NCBI GenBank assembly: GCA_913774625.1
Contig: CAJYHL010000021.1
Coordinates: 89,773 to 153,772, forward strand
Source of the DNA: an uncultured Acidovorax sp.
Lineage (GTDB): Bacteria; Pseudomonadota; Gammaproteobacteria; Burkholderiales; Burkholderiaceae_C
Reading direction: 5' to 3'
Length of the DNA stretch: 64,000 nt
Shown here: positions 46,302 through 56,967 of the stretch, one piece after another
Position numbering within the stretch: the stretch's first letter is position 1
Layout: the number at the start of each line of letters is the position of its first letter
Notes under the pieces: model-generated
What the model saw: only the letters and a program-made list of their open reading frames with translations
Database searches by the model: none
What the model was told of the DNA's origin: nothing
Translations under genes and position numbers: made by a program

Positions 46302-48959
46302 ATGCATCGTTGGAAACTTTCCGCCCTGGCCGCCGCGGCTATCTGGTCCGCCGGCCTCTATGCCACCGATGCCTCCGCTCTGACGCTGGGACGCGTCACC
46401 GTCCAGTCCGCTCTGGGCGAACCTCTGCGCGCCGAGATCGACCTGCCGCAGATCACACCCGCCGAAGCCGACTCGCTGCGCGCCAACCTGGCCGCGCCCG
46501 ACGTTTTCCGTGCGCAGGGCCTCGAATATTCGCCCACCCTCAACGGCGTGAACGTCGCCATGCAGCGCCGGCCCGATGGCGCCATGGTGCTGCGCCTGAC
46601 CAGCGACCGCCCCATCAACGATCCCTTCGTCGATCTGGTGATCGACGCCACCTGGAATGCCGGCCGTGTCGTGCGCAGCTACACCATGCTGTTCGACCCG
46701 CCATCCCTGCGCCGTCCCGCGCCGGCCGTGACGGCCCCGGCCCAGGTCACCGCACCTCCCAGCCCTGGCCCGAGCCCCGCAAGGCCGCAGGCCACGGCCC
46801 CCCAGCCGCAGCCACGCCCCGAAGCGGCGCCGGCGCCTGCGCCCGCAGCGCGCCCCGCGCAGCCGGCCGCCGCCCGCAAGGCCGGCGAAGAGGTGGCGGT
46901 ACGCCCCGGCGACACGGCCGGCCGCATCGCCAGTGCCAACCGGCCCGCAGGCGCATCGCTCGACCAGATGCTGGTGGCCCTGCTGCGCGCCAATCCCGAT
47001 GCCTTCATCCGCGGCAACATCAACCGCGTGCGTGCCGGCGCCGTGCTGCAGCTGCCCGACGAAGCCGAGGCCCTGGCCACGCCGCGCGCCGAGGCCCGCC
47101 AGATCATCGCCGCGCAAAGCCGCGACTTCAACGAGTTCCGTCGCCGCCTGGCCGCCTCCGCCCCCAAGGCCGAAGTGGCTGCAGCAGACCGCGCATCCAG
47201 CGGCTCCGTGCAGGCGCAGGTCGAGGACCGCAAGGCCTCCAACGCAGCGCCCGACAAGCTCACCCTCTCCAAGGGCGGCGTGCAGGCCAGCCGGGCAGAA
47301 GAGCAGCTCGCCAAGGACAAGCAGGCCCACGAGGCTGCCTCCCGCATGGCCGAGCTGTCCAAGAACATCTCCGACCTCAACAAGCTGAACGCCGCGTCCA
47401 GTCCTGCCGGAGCCGCATCCGCCCCCGCCGGCGAAGAAGCCAAGGCCGCCGCCGGGCCGCAGGCCACGGCCAGCGCGCCCGCGCCTTCCGGGGCGGCCGT
47501 GGTGGAGGCCGCGGCCCCCGCTTCGGCTCCGGCCAGTGCGGCCTCGGAAGCCCGGCCCGCGGCATCGGCGCCAGCCAGCGCTCCCGCTGCGGCAGCCGCG
47601 CCCGCCGAACCCGCACAGCAGCCCGACTTCCTCTCCACCATGATGGAAGAGCCCCTGCTGCCGGGCGCGGCCCTGGCGCTGATCCTGGCCCTGCTGGGCT
47701 ATGGCGGCTGGCGCATGGTGCAGCGCCGCCGCGCGCAGCAGGCCATGGACAGCGCCTTCATGGAAAGCCGCATCCCGCCCGACGCCTTCTCCGGTGCCAG
47801 CGGCGGCGAGCGTGTGGACACCTCCAGCAACGGACTCAACACCAACTCCTCGCTGGCCTACTCGCCCAGCCAGCTCGATGCCGGCGGCGACGTGGACCCC
47901 GTGGCCGAAGCCGACGTGTACCTGGCCTACGGCCGCGACCTGCAGGCCGAGGAAATCCTCAAGGAAGCGGTCCGCCACCATCCGGAACGGGTCGCCATCC
48001 ACGCCAAGCTGGCCGACATCTACGCCAAGCGGCAGGACCGCAAGGCCTTCGAGGCCGCCGCGCGCGAAGTGCTGCGTCTGACCGACGGGCAAGGTCCCGA
48101 CTGGAACCGCATCGCGGAGCTCGGCCGCGGCCTGGACCCCGACAACAGCCTCTACCAGCCAGGCGCCCGTACCTCCGATGCCGACCGGCCCGCCGCGCCG
48201 GATGCCGTCGCGCCCGGCGCCTTCGCCAGCGCGCTGGCCGGCGCAGCCGTGGCCGCCGAGCTGGCCCAGCCCCAGGCGCCCGAGGCCTCCCCGCCCGCAG
48301 CCGATGCCGATCACGACCTGGACCTCGATCTGGGCCTCGATTTCGACCTGAGCGGCGACGCCCTCAGCGAAGCGCCCGCTGCGGTGCCAGAGCCCCTCGC
48401 TCCGCCTCCGGCCTCCTCCTTCGCCGAGGCTGCCGCGGCGGCGGCCGACGATGCCGCGCCTGCCGCAGCCGATGCGCCCGCCCCCGGCCTGGACGCGCCT
48501 GACCTGGATCTCAGCGGCTTCGACATGCCGCCCCGGGGCGCATCCATCGACTCGCAGCCCGCCACCGAAGCGCACGAAGCGCAGGACGGGCGCATCGACC
48601 CGCCCGACTTCTCGGCCAGCGACCTCTCCCTGCCCGACCTGGACGCCCCTGCACCCGAGCCGGCGAGCGCCGCGCCGGCGCCGCGCGAATTCGACCTGGG
48701 CGATCTGTCGCTGGACCTGGACACGCCCGCGTCCATCGCCGGCGGCGAGGCTGCGGCTGTACCCGCCGACAGCGAGCCCGCCCCGGCAGACGCCGCCGCG
48801 ATGCAGGACGACCCGCTGGCCACCAAGCTGGCCCTGGCGGAAGAGTTCAACGCCATCGGCGACAGCGAAGGCGCACGCACGCTGATCGAAGAAGTCATTG
48901 CCGAATCCTCGGGCGATCTCAAGGCGCGGGCACAGCGTTTGCTGAACGAACTCGGCTGA
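46302..48959 (+). CDS. fimV: FimV-family type IV pilus/polar assembly protein
   Basis: 885 residues. FimV is an inner-membrane, peptidoglycan-binding scaffold needed for type IV pili, twitching and pole organisation. Signal peptide at 1-26. Conserved FimV N-terminal domain LTLGRVTVQSALGEPLRAEI. LysM-like element (VRPGDTAGRIASANRPAGAS) at about 205-250. A coiled coil near 325-370 (AEEQLAKDKQAHEAASRMAE) and an Ala/Pro-rich stretch precede one transmembrane helix at about 450 (GAALALILALLGYGGWRMV). The acidic cytoplasmic part holds a TPR-like region, and the C-terminal FimV domain starts DPLATKLALAEEFNAIGDSE. Pilin genes are present at the left edge of the window. Confidence 0.93.
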   Translation: MHRWKLSALAAAAIWSAGLYATDASALTLGRVTVQSALGEPLRAEIDLPQITPAEADSLRANLAAPDVFRAQGLEYSPTLNGVNVAMQRRPDGAMVLRLTSDRPINDPFVDLVIDATWNAGRVVRSYTMLFDPPSLRRPAPAVTAPAQVTAPPSPGPSPARPQATAPQPQPRPEAAPAPAPAARPAQPAAARKAGEEVAVRPGDTAGRIASANRPAGASLDQMLVALLRANPDAFIRGNINRVRAGAVLQLPDEAEALATPRAEARQIIAAQSRDFNEFRRRLAASAPKAEVAAADRASSGSVQAQVEDRKASNAAPDKLTLSKGGVQASRAEEQLAKDKQAHEAASRMAELSKNISDLNKLNAASSPAGAASAPAGEEAKAAAGPQATASAPAPSGAAVVEAAAPASAPASAASEARPAASAPASAPAAAAAPAEPAQQPDFLSTMMEEPLLPGAALALILALLGYGGWRMVQRRRAQQAMDSAFMESRIPPDAFSGASGGERVDTSSNGLNTNSSLAYSPSQLDAGGDVDPVAEADVYLAYGRDLQAEEILKEAVRHHPERVAIHAKLADIYAKRQDRKAFEAAAREVLRLTDGQGPDWNRIAELGRGLDPDNSLYQPGARTSDADRPAAPDAVAPGAFASALAGAAVAAELAQPQAPEASPPAADADHDLDLDLGLDFDLSGDALSEAPAAVPEPLAPPPASSFAEAAAAAADDAAPAAADAPAPGLDAPDLDLSGFDMPPRGASIDSQPATEAHEAQDGRIDPPDFSASDLSLPDLDAPAPEPASAAPAPREFDLGDLSLDLDTPASIAGGEAAAVPADSEPAPADAAAMQDDPLATKLALAEEFNAIGDSEGARTLIEEVIAESSGDLKARAQRLLNELG

Positions 48960-49011
48960 TGGATTCGCGACCGTCGAACGGCGCGCAGCCCCTGCCGCCG
49001 GGGGATGCGCC

Positions 49012-49851
49012 ATGAGGATGGCCCTGGGCGTAGGCTACAACGGGCAGGCCTACAACGGCTGGCAGAGCCAGCCTTCCGGCAATACCGTGCAGGACCGGCT
49101 GGAAGATGCGCTCGGCCGCTTCGCCACCCAGCCCGTGGCGACGATGTGCGCCGGCCGCACCGATGCCGGCGTGCACGGGCTGATGCAGGTGGTGCATTTC
49201 GACACGCCGCTGGAGCGCGCCCCGTTCTCGTGGGTGCGCGGCACCAACACCTTCCTGCCGCCCGACATCTCGGTGCAGTGGGCGCACCCGGTGCCGGACA
49301 CCTTCCACGCCCGCGCCAGCGCCACCGCGCGGCGCTACGCCTACGTGCTGCTGCAGTCGCCCGTCAAGCCCGGCGTGGAGGCCGGCCGCGTGGGCTGGGT
49401 GTTCCATCCGCTCGATGGCGAGGCCATGCGCGAGGCGGCTCAGCACCTGCTGGGCGAGCACGACTTCACCTCGTTCCGAGCCTCGGCCTGCCAGGCCAAG
49501 TCGCCCGTCAAGACGCTGCACCGCATCGACATCAGCCGCCGCAGCACGGCGCCCTCGCCCGGCGCTGCGGGCGGAGCCAGCGGCCCGCACGACTGGGCTC
49601 CCTGCTACTGGCGCTTCGAATTCCAGGGCAACGCCTTCCTGCACCACATGATCCGCAACATCATGGGCTGCCTGATCGCCATCGGCCGCGGCGACCGTCC
49701 GCCGGAATGGATGCGCAGCGTGCGCGACGCGCTCTCGCGCGATGCCGCGGCGCCCACCTTCTCGCCCGACGGGCTGTATTTCGTCGGGCCTTCGTACGAC
49801 GCGGCATGGGGCCTGCCCACGCATGCCGCTGCGTATGATTGGCTGCCATGA
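49012..49851 (+). CDS. truA: tRNA pseudouridine(38-40) synthase
   Basis: 279 residues. Modifies uridines 38-40 of the anticodon stem. The catalytic aspartate is in AGRTDAGVHGLMQVVHF; RRYAYVLL and the C-terminal FEFQGNAFLHHMIRNIMGCL are characteristic. Its stop overlaps the trpF start (ATGA), so it is translationally coupled to the trp genes, as in many proteobacteria. Confidence 0.97.
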   Translation: MRMALGVGYNGQAYNGWQSQPSGNTVQDRLEDALGRFATQPVATMCAGRTDAGVHGLMQVVHFDTPLERAPFSWVRGTNTFLPPDISVQWAHPVPDTFHARASATARRYAYVLLQSPVKPGVEAGRVGWVFHPLDGEAMREAAQHLLGEHDFTSFRASACQAKSPVKTLHRIDISRRSTAPSPGAAGGASGPHDWAPCYWRFEFQGNAFLHHMIRNIMGCLIAIGRGDRPPEWMRSVRDALSRDAAAPTFSPDGLYFVGPSYDAAWGLPTHAAAYDWLP

Positions 49852-50612
49852 CCTTCTCCGGCAGCCAGCCCCTTTCCGACTCCATCCCCCGCTCACTTCA
49901 GTCATCCGCCGCCCGCACCCGCGTCAAGATCTGCGGGCTGACGCGCGAGGAAGACGTCGATGCCGCCGTAGCGGCCGGCGCCGATGCGGTGGGCTTCGTG
50001 CTCTATGCGCCCAGCGCCCGGGCCGTCACGCCCGAGCGGGCCGCGCAGTTGGCGAAGCGGCTGCCGCCCTTCGTCACGCCGGTGCTGCTGTTCGTGAACG
50101 AGGATGCTGCAAAAATACGAGCGATCAGCGCCCTGATCCCGGGCGCCACCCTGCAATTCCATGGCGATGAGACGCCCGAGCAATGCCTGGCGGCCACGGA
50201 CGGCGGCGCACGGCCCTACCTGCGCGCGGCGCGCATTCCCCTGGGCGACGGCGCGGCGCGCTTCGACCTCGTAAAATACGCGCTCGATCATTCTCACGCC
50301 CAGGCCATATTGCTCGACGCCCATGTCGAAGGCTATGGCGGCGGCGGCAAGGCATTCAATTGGTCACTCCTGCCTCCAAGCGTCGGCTCTCACCTCGTTT
50401 TGTCTGGTGGACTCACGCCTGCAAACGTGACCGATGGCATCTGGCAGGTACGGCCGCGCTGCAAGACGCTGGCCGTTGACGTCTCCTCCGGCGTTGAAGC
50501 CGACGGCCCCGATGGCCAGCCCGTCCGGGGCGTCAAGGACGCCGACAAGATCCATCGCTTCATCGCCGCAGTGCGCGCGGCCGATGCAGCCCCTGCCCCC
50601 CTACTCCTCTGA
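49848..50612 (+). CDS. trpF: Phosphoribosylanthranilate isomerase
   Basis: 254 residues from the ATG at 49848 overlapping the truA stop. TIM-barrel isomerase of tryptophan synthesis. The catalytic cysteine is in [16 protein letters not shown] and the general acid aspartate in [10 protein letters not shown]. The first 25 residues ([20 protein letters not shown]) are an extension beyond the E. coli domain. The stop overlaps trpB (TGATG). Confidence 0.96.
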   Translation: MTFSGSQPLSDSIPRSLQSSAARTRVKICGLTREEDVDAAVAAGADAVGFVLYAPSARAVTPERAAQLAKRLPPFVTPVLLFVNEDAAKIRAISALIPGATLQFHGDETPEQCLAATDGGARPYLRAARIPLGDGAARFDLVKYALDHSHAQAILLDAHVEGYGGGGKAFNWSLLPPSVGSHLVLSGGLTPANVTDGIWQVRPRCKTLAVDVSSGVEADGPDGQPVRGVKDADKIHRFIAAVRAADAAPAPLLL

Positions 50613-51883
50613 TGTCCGACACCTATTCCTATCCCGATGCCGCAGGCCACTTCGGCACCTACGGCGGCAGCTTCGTCAGCGAGACGCTGACGCACGCCAT
50701 CAACGAACTGAAGGCCGCCTACGCGCGCTACCAGAACGACCCTGAATTCCTGGCCGAATTCCACTACGAGCTGGCGCACTTCGTGGGCCGGCCCTCGCCC
50801 GTCTACCACGCCGCGCGCACCAGCCGCGAGCTGGGCGGCGCGCAGATCTTCCTCAAGCGCGAAGACCTCAACCACACCGGCGCGCACAAGATCAACAACG
50901 TGATCGGCCAGGCCATGCTCGCCAAGCGCATGGGCAAGCCGCGCGTCATCGCCGAAACCGGCGCCGGCCAGCACGGCGTGGCCACGGCCACCATCTGCGC
51001 GCGCTACGGCCTGGAATGCGTGGTGTACATGGGGGCGGAAGACGTCAAGCGGCAAAGCCCCAACGTCTATCGCATGAAGCTGCTGGGCGCCACGGTGGTG
51101 CCGGTCGAATCGGGCAGCCGCACCCTCAAGGACGCGCTCAACGAGGCCATGCGCGACTGGGTGGCCAACGTGGACAACACCTTCTACATCATCGGCACGG
51201 TGGCCGGCCCGCACCCCTATCCGATGATGGTGCGCGACTTCCAGAGCGTGATCGGCAAGGAATGCATCACCCAGATGCCCGCCCTGCTGGCCGAGCAGCG
51301 CATCGCCGCCGAGCAGCCCGATGCCGTCATCGCCTGCGTGGGCGGCGGCAGCAATGCCATGGGCATCTTCCACCCCTACATCCCGTTCGCCAAGACCCGC
51401 CTGATCGGCGTGGAGGCGGCTGGCGAGGGCCTCGACAGCGGCAAGCATTCGGCCTCGCTGCAGCGCGGCAGCGCAGGCGTGCTGCACGGCAACCGCACCT
51501 TCATCCTGCAGGACGACAACGGCCAGATCACCGAGACGCACAGCATCAGCGCCGGCCTGGACTACCCCGGCGTGGGCCCCGAGCACGCCTGGCTGCAGGA
51601 GATCGGCCGCGCCGAATACGTGGGCGTGACCGACCGGAAGGCGCTGGACGCCTTCCATCACCTCTGCCGCACCGAAGGCATCATTCCCGCGCTGGAGTCC
51701 AGCCACGCCATGGCCTACGCCATGCAGCTCGCGCCCACCATGCGGCCCGACCAATCCATCCTGGTGAACCTCTCCGGCCGCGGCGACAAGGACATCGGCA
51801 CGGTGGCCGACCTCTCCGGCGCCGACTTCTACGACCGCCCCTCCATGCGGGGCCATACCGTCAAGGGAGGGCCCGCAGCATGA
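50612..51883 (+). CDS. trpB: Tryptophan synthase beta chain
   Basis: 423 residues. PLP enzyme joining indole and serine. The PLP lysine is in [16 protein letters not shown], the catalytic Glu in [13 protein letters not shown] and the phosphate-binding glycine loop in [10 protein letters not shown]. Translationally coupled to both trpF (TGATG) and trpA (ATGA). Confidence 0.98.
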   Translation: MSDTYSYPDAAGHFGTYGGSFVSETLTHAINELKAAYARYQNDPEFLAEFHYELAHFVGRPSPVYHAARTSRELGGAQIFLKREDLNHTGAHKINNVIGQAMLAKRMGKPRVIAETGAGQHGVATATICARYGLECVVYMGAEDVKRQSPNVYRMKLLGATVVPVESGSRTLKDALNEAMRDWVANVDNTFYIIGTVAGPHPYPMMVRDFQSVIGKECITQMPALLAEQRIAAEQPDAVIACVGGGSNAMGIFHPYIPFAKTRLIGVEAAGEGLDSGKHSASLQRGSAGVLHGNRTFILQDDNGQITETHSISAGLDYPGVGPEHAWLQEIGRAEYVGVTDRKALDAFHHLCRTEGIIPALESSHAMAYAMQLAPTMRPDQSILVNLSGRGDKDIGTVADLSGADFYDRPSMRGHTVKGGPAA

Positions 51884-52752
51884 GCAGCAACGCCCCCGCC
51901 AACACCGCAGCCGCCGGCACCGGCAGCTCCGCCGCGGGCAACCGCATCGCCTCCACCTTCGCCGCGCTGCGCCAGCAGGGCCGCAAGGCGCTGATCCCCT
52001 ACGTCACGGCCGGCTTTCCGTTCGCCGACATCACGCCCGCGCTGATGCACGGCATGGTCGATGCCGGCGCCGACGTGATCGAGCTGGGCGTGCCCTTCTC
52101 CGACCCCATGGCCGACGGCCCGGTCATCCAGAAGGCCGGCGAAAAGGCCCTGGCGCTGGGCATCGGCATGGCGCAGGTGCTGGAGCACGTGCGCGTCTTC
52201 CGCCAGCGCAACCAGTCCACCCCGGTGGTGCTGATGGGCTATGCCAACCCGGTGGAGCGCTACGACCAGCGGCATGGCGCAGGCGCCTTCGTGCGCGATG
52301 CGGCCGCGGCCGGCGTCGATGGCGTGCTCATCGTCGATTACCCGCCCGAGGAATGCGAGGCCTTCGCCGCCAGCCTGCGCGCGCACGGCATGGACCTGAT
52401 CTTCCTGCTGGCGCCCACCAGTACCGACGAGCGCATGCAGCAAGTGGCCCGCGTGGCCAGCGGCTATGTCTATTACGTGTCGCTCAAGGGCGTGACCGGC
52501 TCGGGCGCGCTCGACACGGGCGCCGTCGAAGCCATGCTGCCGCGCATCCGCCGGCAGCTGGGCGATGACATCCCGGTGGGCGTGGGCTTCGGCATCCGCG
52601 ACGCCGCCACCGCCCAGGCCATCGGCCGCGTGGCCGATGCGGTGGTCATCGGCAGCCGGATCATCCAGCTGATCGAGGACCAGCCGCACGAGAAGGTGGT
52701 CCCCGTGACGGTGGACTTCCTGCGCGGGATCCGCAAGGCGCTCGACGCATAG
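51880..52752 (+). CDS. trpA: Tryptophan synthase alpha chain
   Basis: 290 residues. Cleaves indole-3-glycerol phosphate and channels indole to TrpB. The ATG at 51880 overlaps the trpB stop. Catalytic Glu in [17 protein letters not shown] and Asp in [14 protein letters not shown] are present; the phosphate loop is [11 protein letters not shown]. The N-terminal 20 residues ([20 protein letters not shown]) are an extra low-complexity tail. A repeat element follows before accD. Confidence 0.97.
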   Translation: MSSNAPANTAAAGTGSSAAGNRIASTFAALRQQGRKALIPYVTAGFPFADITPALMHGMVDAGADVIELGVPFSDPMADGPVIQKAGEKALALGIGMAQVLEHVRVFRQRNQSTPVVLMGYANPVERYDQRHGAGAFVRDAAAAGVDGVLIVDYPPEECEAFAASLRAHGMDLIFLLAPTSTDERMQQVARVASGYVYYVSLKGVTGSGALDTGAVEAMLPRIRRQLGDDIPVGVGFGIRDAATAQAIGRVADAVVIGSRIIQLIEDQPHEKVVPVTVDFLRGIRKALDA

Positions 52753-52764
52753 AATAGACGGCTA

Positions 52765-52880
52765 CCCCCTGAGCGGCTTCGCCGCTTCCCCCTTCTCTCG
52801 CGCCAAGGCGCGGGAAGGGGGACGCCGCCAGCGCGGCGGGGCGGCCCTTGCGCGGCGGCCCTCGCCCGGGCCGCGCCACC
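52765..52880. repeat. REP-like palindromic intergenic element between trpA and accD
   Basis: Starts CCCCCTGAGCGGCTTCGCCG and contains a long imperfect hairpin: CCCCCTTC (52788-52795) with GAAGGGGG (52814-52821), extended inside by CGCG pairs. GC-rich inverted repeats continue (GCGCGGC, GGGCCGCGCC). This style of sequence is very common between genes in Comamonadaceae, which I know from the family, not from a search. It is the only copy seen in this window. Confidence 0.6.
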
Positions 52881-52930
52881 ATGGCACGCCGCGCTCGCAG
52901 GCCCACTGATACCAAGTCAAAGGAATACGC

Positions 52931-53803
52931 ATGTCCTGGCTCGAAAAACTCCTGCCGTCCAAAATCCAGCAAACCGATCCGACCGAGCGGCGCCAGATGC
53001 CCGAGGGCCTGTGGACCAAGTGCCCCAGTTGCGAGACGGTGCTCTACAAGACCGATCTGGAGCAGAACCAGAACGTCTGCCCGCACTGCGGCCACCACCA
53101 CCGCATCGGCGCGCGCGCACGGCTCAATGCCTTCCTCGATCCGGAAGGCCGCTACGAGATCGGCCAGGAAGTGCTGCCGGTCGATGCGCTGAAGTTCAAG
53201 GACAGCCGCAAGTACACCGAACGCCTGAAGGAAGCGCTGGAGCACACCGGCGAAACCGACGCGCTCATCGTCATGGGCGGCGCGGTCAAGAGCCTCAACG
53301 TGGTGGTCGCCTGCTTCGAGTTCGAGTTCATGGGCGGCTCCATGGGCAGCGTGGTGGGCGAGCGCTTCGTGCGCGGCGTGGAAGCCGCCATCGAGCAGAA
53401 GGTGCCCTTCATCTGCTTCACCGCCACCGGCGGCGCGCGCATGCAGGAAGGCCTGCTCTCGCTCATGCAGATGGCCAAGACCAATGCCGCGCTGACCCGC
53501 CTGGCCAAGAAGGGCCTGCCCTACATCAGCGTGCTGACCGACCCGACCATGGGCGGGGTATCCGCCGGCTTCGCCTTCGTGGGCGACATCGTGGTGGCCG
53601 AGCCCAAGGCGCTGATCGGCTTCGCCGGCCCGCGCGTGATCGAATCCACCGTGCGCGTGAAGCTGCCCGAGGGCTTCCAGCGCGCCGAGTTCCTGCAGAC
53701 CAAGGGCGCCGTGGACTTCATCTGCGACCGCCGCGAGCTGCGCGACACGCTGGCCCGCAGCCTCGCCATGCTGCAGCGCCTGCCGGCCGACGCCGTGGCC
53801 TGA
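52931..53803 (+). CDS. accD: Acetyl-CoA carboxylase carboxyltransferase subunit beta
   Basis: 290 residues. With AccA forms the carboxyltransferase that makes malonyl-CoA, the first step of fatty acid synthesis. N-terminal zinc ribbon CPSC ... CPHC at about residues 31-53, then the crotonase-like fold with [15 protein letters not shown] and [24 protein letters not shown] lies before the ATG. It follows the trp genes after the REP-like element; the folC gene often found next is absent here. Confidence 0.98.
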   Translation: MSWLEKLLPSKIQQTDPTERRQMPEGLWTKCPSCETVLYKTDLEQNQNVCPHCGHHHRIGARARLNAFLDPEGRYEIGQEVLPVDALKFKDSRKYTERLKEALEHTGETDALIVMGGAVKSLNVVVACFEFEFMGGSMGSVVGERFVRGVEAAIEQKVPFICFTATGGARMQEGLLSLMQMAKTNAALTRLAKKGLPYISVLTDPTMGGVSAGFAFVGDIVVAEPKALIGFAGPRVIESTVRVKLPEGFQRAEFLQTKGAVDFICDRRELRDTLARSLAMLQRLPADAVA

Positions 53804-53839
53804 GACACGTCGGACACGAAAGACAGGCGCCCGCGAGGC

Positions 53840-53893
53840 GCTATCAAAAAAAGAGCCTCTGGCGCTTGTGCATCGAGCGCCAGGGGCTTTTTC
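53840..53893. terminator. Bidirectional terminator copy 2, fused to a repeat half (copy F)
   Basis: AGCCTCTGGCGCT (53854-53866) pairs with AGCGCCAGGGGCT (53876-53888) with one T-G wobble, followed by TTTTT and preceded by a run of seven A. Stem and flanks are nearly identical to the element at 24824. The left flank, GCTATCAAAAAAAGAGC (53840-53856), is also the right half of the CAGCTATnAAA repeat family, so the two repeated elements are fused here. It separates converging accD and yggT. Confidence 0.85.
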
Positions 53894-53910
53894 AATGGGA
53901 GATAAGTAGC

Positions 53911-54459
53911 TCAGAACATGACCGCGCCCTGGATATGCCCCAGCACGATGGTCAGCACCTGCAGCAGGACCAGCGCCACCAGCGGCGAGAGGTCCACCCC
54001 GCCCAGCAGCGGCACCACACGCCGGATGGGCCGCAGCAGGGGCTCGCACAGCCGGGCCACTACGTCGCCGATGAGCGACCGGGCCTGCACCCACGACAGC
54101 ACGGCATAGACGATCAGCAGGCCCATCAGCCCCGACACGGCCACGCGGGCCACGCCGAAGACCGCCAGCCAGATCAGCCAGACCACGCCCGGGCCCATGC
54201 CGCCCAGCAGCCAGAGGATGAGCAGCTGCGCCAGCTGCACCAGGAACGCGCCCACCAGGCTCGCCCAGTCGATGCCGCCGGCAGCGGGCAGCACGCGGCG
54301 CAGCGGCAGCACCAGCCAGTCGCTCAGGGCGAAGACCAGCCGGCCGACCGGATTGGAGAACGGCACGCGCTGCAGCTGCATGTAGAAGCGCAGCAGGCAG
54401 GCCCCGGTGACCAGCCCGGCCACGACGTTGAGCAGAAAGGAAAGAATCTCGTAGAACAT
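53911..54459 (-). CDS. YggT family inner-membrane protein
   Basis: 182 residues from MFYEILSFLLNVVAGLVTGA at 54459. Two YGGT repeats: each has a hydrophobic helix ending in a PxRRxxPxxGGxD motif (LPLRRVLPAAGGIDWASL and LRPIRRVVPLLGGVDLSPLV), with four predicted membrane spans. Family members are poorly understood; links to cell division, osmotic or K+ stress have been reported in various species. It diverges from the Lon-N gene across 88 bp. Confidence 0.9.
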   Translation of the reverse strand: MFYEILSFLLNVVAGLVTGACLLRFYMQLQRVPFSNPVGRLVFALSDWLVLPLRRVLPAAGGIDWASLVGAFLVQLAQLLILWLLGGMGPGVVWLIWLAVFGVARVAVSGLMGLLIVYAVLSWVQARSLIGDVVARLCEPLLRPIRRVVPLLGGVDLSPLVALVLLQVLTIVLGHIQGAVMF

Positions 54460-54547
54460 GGAGGGTATTCGATGGGATGAACGGGGCCGGCAGACGCGCC
54501 GCCCGATGGCGTGGGATGATAGCGGCCACACTTTGCTGCCTTGGCCC

Positions 54548-55180
54548 ATGACCCGCCCTCTCGCGCTGTCTTCGCTGCCGCTCTTTCCACTGGGCACCGT
54601 GCTGTTTCCCGGCGGCACTCTGGCGCTGCGGGTGTTCGAGGTGCGCTACCTCGACATGGTGCGCAAGTGCCAGCACAACGCCGCACCGTTCGGCGTGGTC
54701 GCGCTGCGCAGCGGCGAGGAGGTGCGGCGCCCCGGTGCGCCCCGGGAGCAGTTCCACGACCTGGGCACGCTGGCCGTGATCGAGCGATTGGAATCGCCCC
54801 AGTCCGGACTCATCCATCTGCAGTGCCGGGGCACGGAACGCTTCCGCATCCAGTCGCGCAGCCAGCTGCCGCACGGCCTCTGGGTGGCCGACGTGGAGCT
54901 GTGCGCGCCCGACCAGCCGGTCGCCGTTCCGGCCGACCTGCAACCCACCGCAACCGCGCTGGCCCAGGTCATCGCCCAGCTGCGCCAGCGCGACGCCGAA
55001 TTCCTCCAGCCCCAGCCCACGCCCGAACAGCTGGCCGACTGCGGCTGGGTGGCGAACCGCTGGTGCGAGCTGCTGCCCGTGCCGCCCGAACTCAAGCAGC
55101 AGCTGATGGCGCTGGACAACCCCTTGCTGCGCCTGGAACTGGTGGGCGACGTGCTGGACCGCACGGGCATCTCGCCCTGA
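54548..55180 (+). CDS. LON peptidase substrate-binding (N-terminal) domain protein
   Basis: 210 residues; start [20 protein letters not shown] at 54548. It matches the N-domain of Lon protease ([27 protein letters not shown]) without the AAA+ or protease parts. Such stand-alone Lon-N proteins are common in bacteria; their role is not settled. The C-terminal helical part ends [16 protein letters not shown]. It is followed by lysS after about 150 bp. Confidence 0.9.
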   Translation: MTRPLALSSLPLFPLGTVLFPGGTLALRVFEVRYLDMVRKCQHNAAPFGVVALRSGEEVRRPGAPREQFHDLGTLAVIERLESPQSGLIHLQCRGTERFRIQSRSQLPHGLWVADVELCAPDQPVAVPADLQPTATALAQVIAQLRQRDAEFLQPQPTPEQLADCGWVANRWCELLPVPPELKQQLMALDNPLLRLELVGDVLDRTGISP

Positions 55181-55332
55181 AAGGCGCTGCGACGTCCAGC
55201 CCGCACCGGCCTTCCTGTGCCCCGCAAGCTCCCCCGAAGCAACCGCGGCGCCCGGCAAACTTAGAATCGAGGCTTTTGGCCTTTCCCCCGGCAGCGCAGC
55301 TCTGCGCCCTCTTCTTGCCACTTTTGCAGTCC

Positions 55333-56877
55333 ATGTCCGAACACACCACGCCCAACCCAGCCCTCGACGACAACCAGCTCATCGCCGAGCGCCGCGAAAA
55401 ACTCAAAGGCCTGCGCGAGGCCCAGGCGCAGGGCAAGGGCGTGGCCTTCCCCAACGACTTCCAGCCGGCCCACCACGCGGCCGACCTGCAGGCGCAGTAC
55501 GCGGACACCACCGCCGAGGCGCTGGAAGCCGCGCCCGTCACCGTCAGCGTGGCCGGCCGCATGATGCTCAAGCGCGTGATGGGCAAGGCCAGCTTCGCCA
55601 CGCTGCAGGACGGCTCGCTGGGCACGACCGGCGGCCGGCTGCAGATCTACGTCACGCGCGATGCGCTGGGCGAAGAGCTGTATGCCGCGTTCAAGCACTG
55701 GGACCTAGGCGACATCCTGGGCGCCGAAGGCACGCTGATGAAGACCAAGACCGGCGAGCTGTCGGTCAAGGTCACCACGCTGCGCCTGCTCACCAAGAGC
55801 CTGCGCCCCATGCCCGACAAGTTCCACGGCATGGCCGACCTGGAGCAGAAGGTGCGCCAGCGCTACGTCGATCTGATGACCGACGAGGCGGCCCGCCGCC
55901 GCTTCATCGCGCGCAGCAAGGCGGTTTCGGGCATCCGCGAATTCATGGTCGAGCACGGCTTCCTCGAAGTCGAGACGCCCATGCTGCACCCCATTCCCGG
56001 CGGCGCCAACGCCAAGCCCTTCGTCACGCACCACAACGCGCTGGACCAGGAGATGTACCTGCGCATCGCGCCCGAGCTCTACCTGAAGCGCCTGCTGGTG
56101 GGCGGTTTCGAGCGCGTGTTCGAGATCAACCGCAACTTCCGCAACGAAGGGGTGTCGGTGCGCCACAACCCCGAGTTCACGATGATGGAGTTCTACGCGG
56201 CCTACTGGAACTACCGCGATCTGATGGACTTCACCGAACAGCTGGTGCGCGACGCCGCCATGAAGGCCGTCGGCACGCTCGAATTGACCTATGGCGGCCG
56301 CGCGGTGGACCTATCCAAGCCCTTCCAGCGCCTGACCATCCGCGAAGCCATCTTCCAGCACACCGAGGCCGGCGCGCATGTGGACGACGCCGCCTGGCTG
56401 ACCAGCGCGCTCAAGAAGCTGGGCCTGTCCGAAGAGAAGGACCGCCTCTCCACCCGCACGCTGGCCGGCCTGCAGGTGCTCTACTTCGAGGAGCTGGTCG
56501 AGGACAAGCTCTGGGAGCCCACCTTCATCATGGAGCACCCGACCGAGATCAGCCCCCTGGCGCGCGCCAACGACCTGCGCCCCGAGGTCACCGAGCGCTT
56601 CGAGCTCTACATCACCGGCCGCGAATTCGGCAACGGCTTCTCCGAGCTGAACGACGCAGAGGACCAGGCCGCGCGCTTCAACGCGCAGGTGTCAGCCAAG
56701 GACGCAGGCGATGACGAGGCCATGTACTTCGACCACGACTTCGTGCGTGCGCTGGAATACGGCATGCCGCCCGCCGGCGGCTGCGGCATCGGCATCGACC
56801 GCCTCATGATGCTGCTGACTGACAGCGCCAGCATTCGCGACGTGATCCTTTTCCCGGCACTGCGCCGGGAACACTGA
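55333..56877 (+). CDS. lysS: Lysine-tRNA ligase (class II)
   Basis: 514 residues. N-terminal OB-fold anticodon-binding domain (about 60-180) and class II catalytic core with motif 2 [20 protein letters not shown] and motif 3 [13 protein letters not shown]. The start [20 protein letters not shown] at 55333 gives the usual length. TTAGAAT at 55261-55267 may be its -10 element. No second lysS is present here. Confidence 0.97.
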   Translation: MSEHTTPNPALDDNQLIAERREKLKGLREAQAQGKGVAFPNDFQPAHHAADLQAQYADTTAEALEAAPVTVSVAGRMMLKRVMGKASFATLQDGSLGTTGGRLQIYVTRDALGEELYAAFKHWDLGDILGAEGTLMKTKTGELSVKVTTLRLLTKSLRPMPDKFHGMADLEQKVRQRYVDLMTDEAARRRFIARSKAVSGIREFMVEHGFLEVETPMLHPIPGGANAKPFVTHHNALDQEMYLRIAPELYLKRLLVGGFERVFEINRNFRNEGVSVRHNPEFTMMEFYAAYWNYRDLMDFTEQLVRDAAMKAVGTLELTYGGRAVDLSKPFQRLTIREAIFQHTEAGAHVDDAAWLTSALKKLGLSEEKDRLSTRTLAGLQVLYFEELVEDKLWEPTFIMEHPTEISPLARANDLRPEVTERFELYITGREFGNGFSELNDAEDQAARFNAQVSAKDAGDDEAMYFDHDFVRALEYGMPPAGGCGIGIDRLMMLLTDSASIRDVILFPALRREH

Positions 56878-56967
56878 AAGCACGCAGAATCAGGAGACGG
56901 GCGGGTCGCCGGATGAACTCCGGCGTCCTCCTTCCACCTGTTTGCGTCGCGGCGCATCGGAGACACC

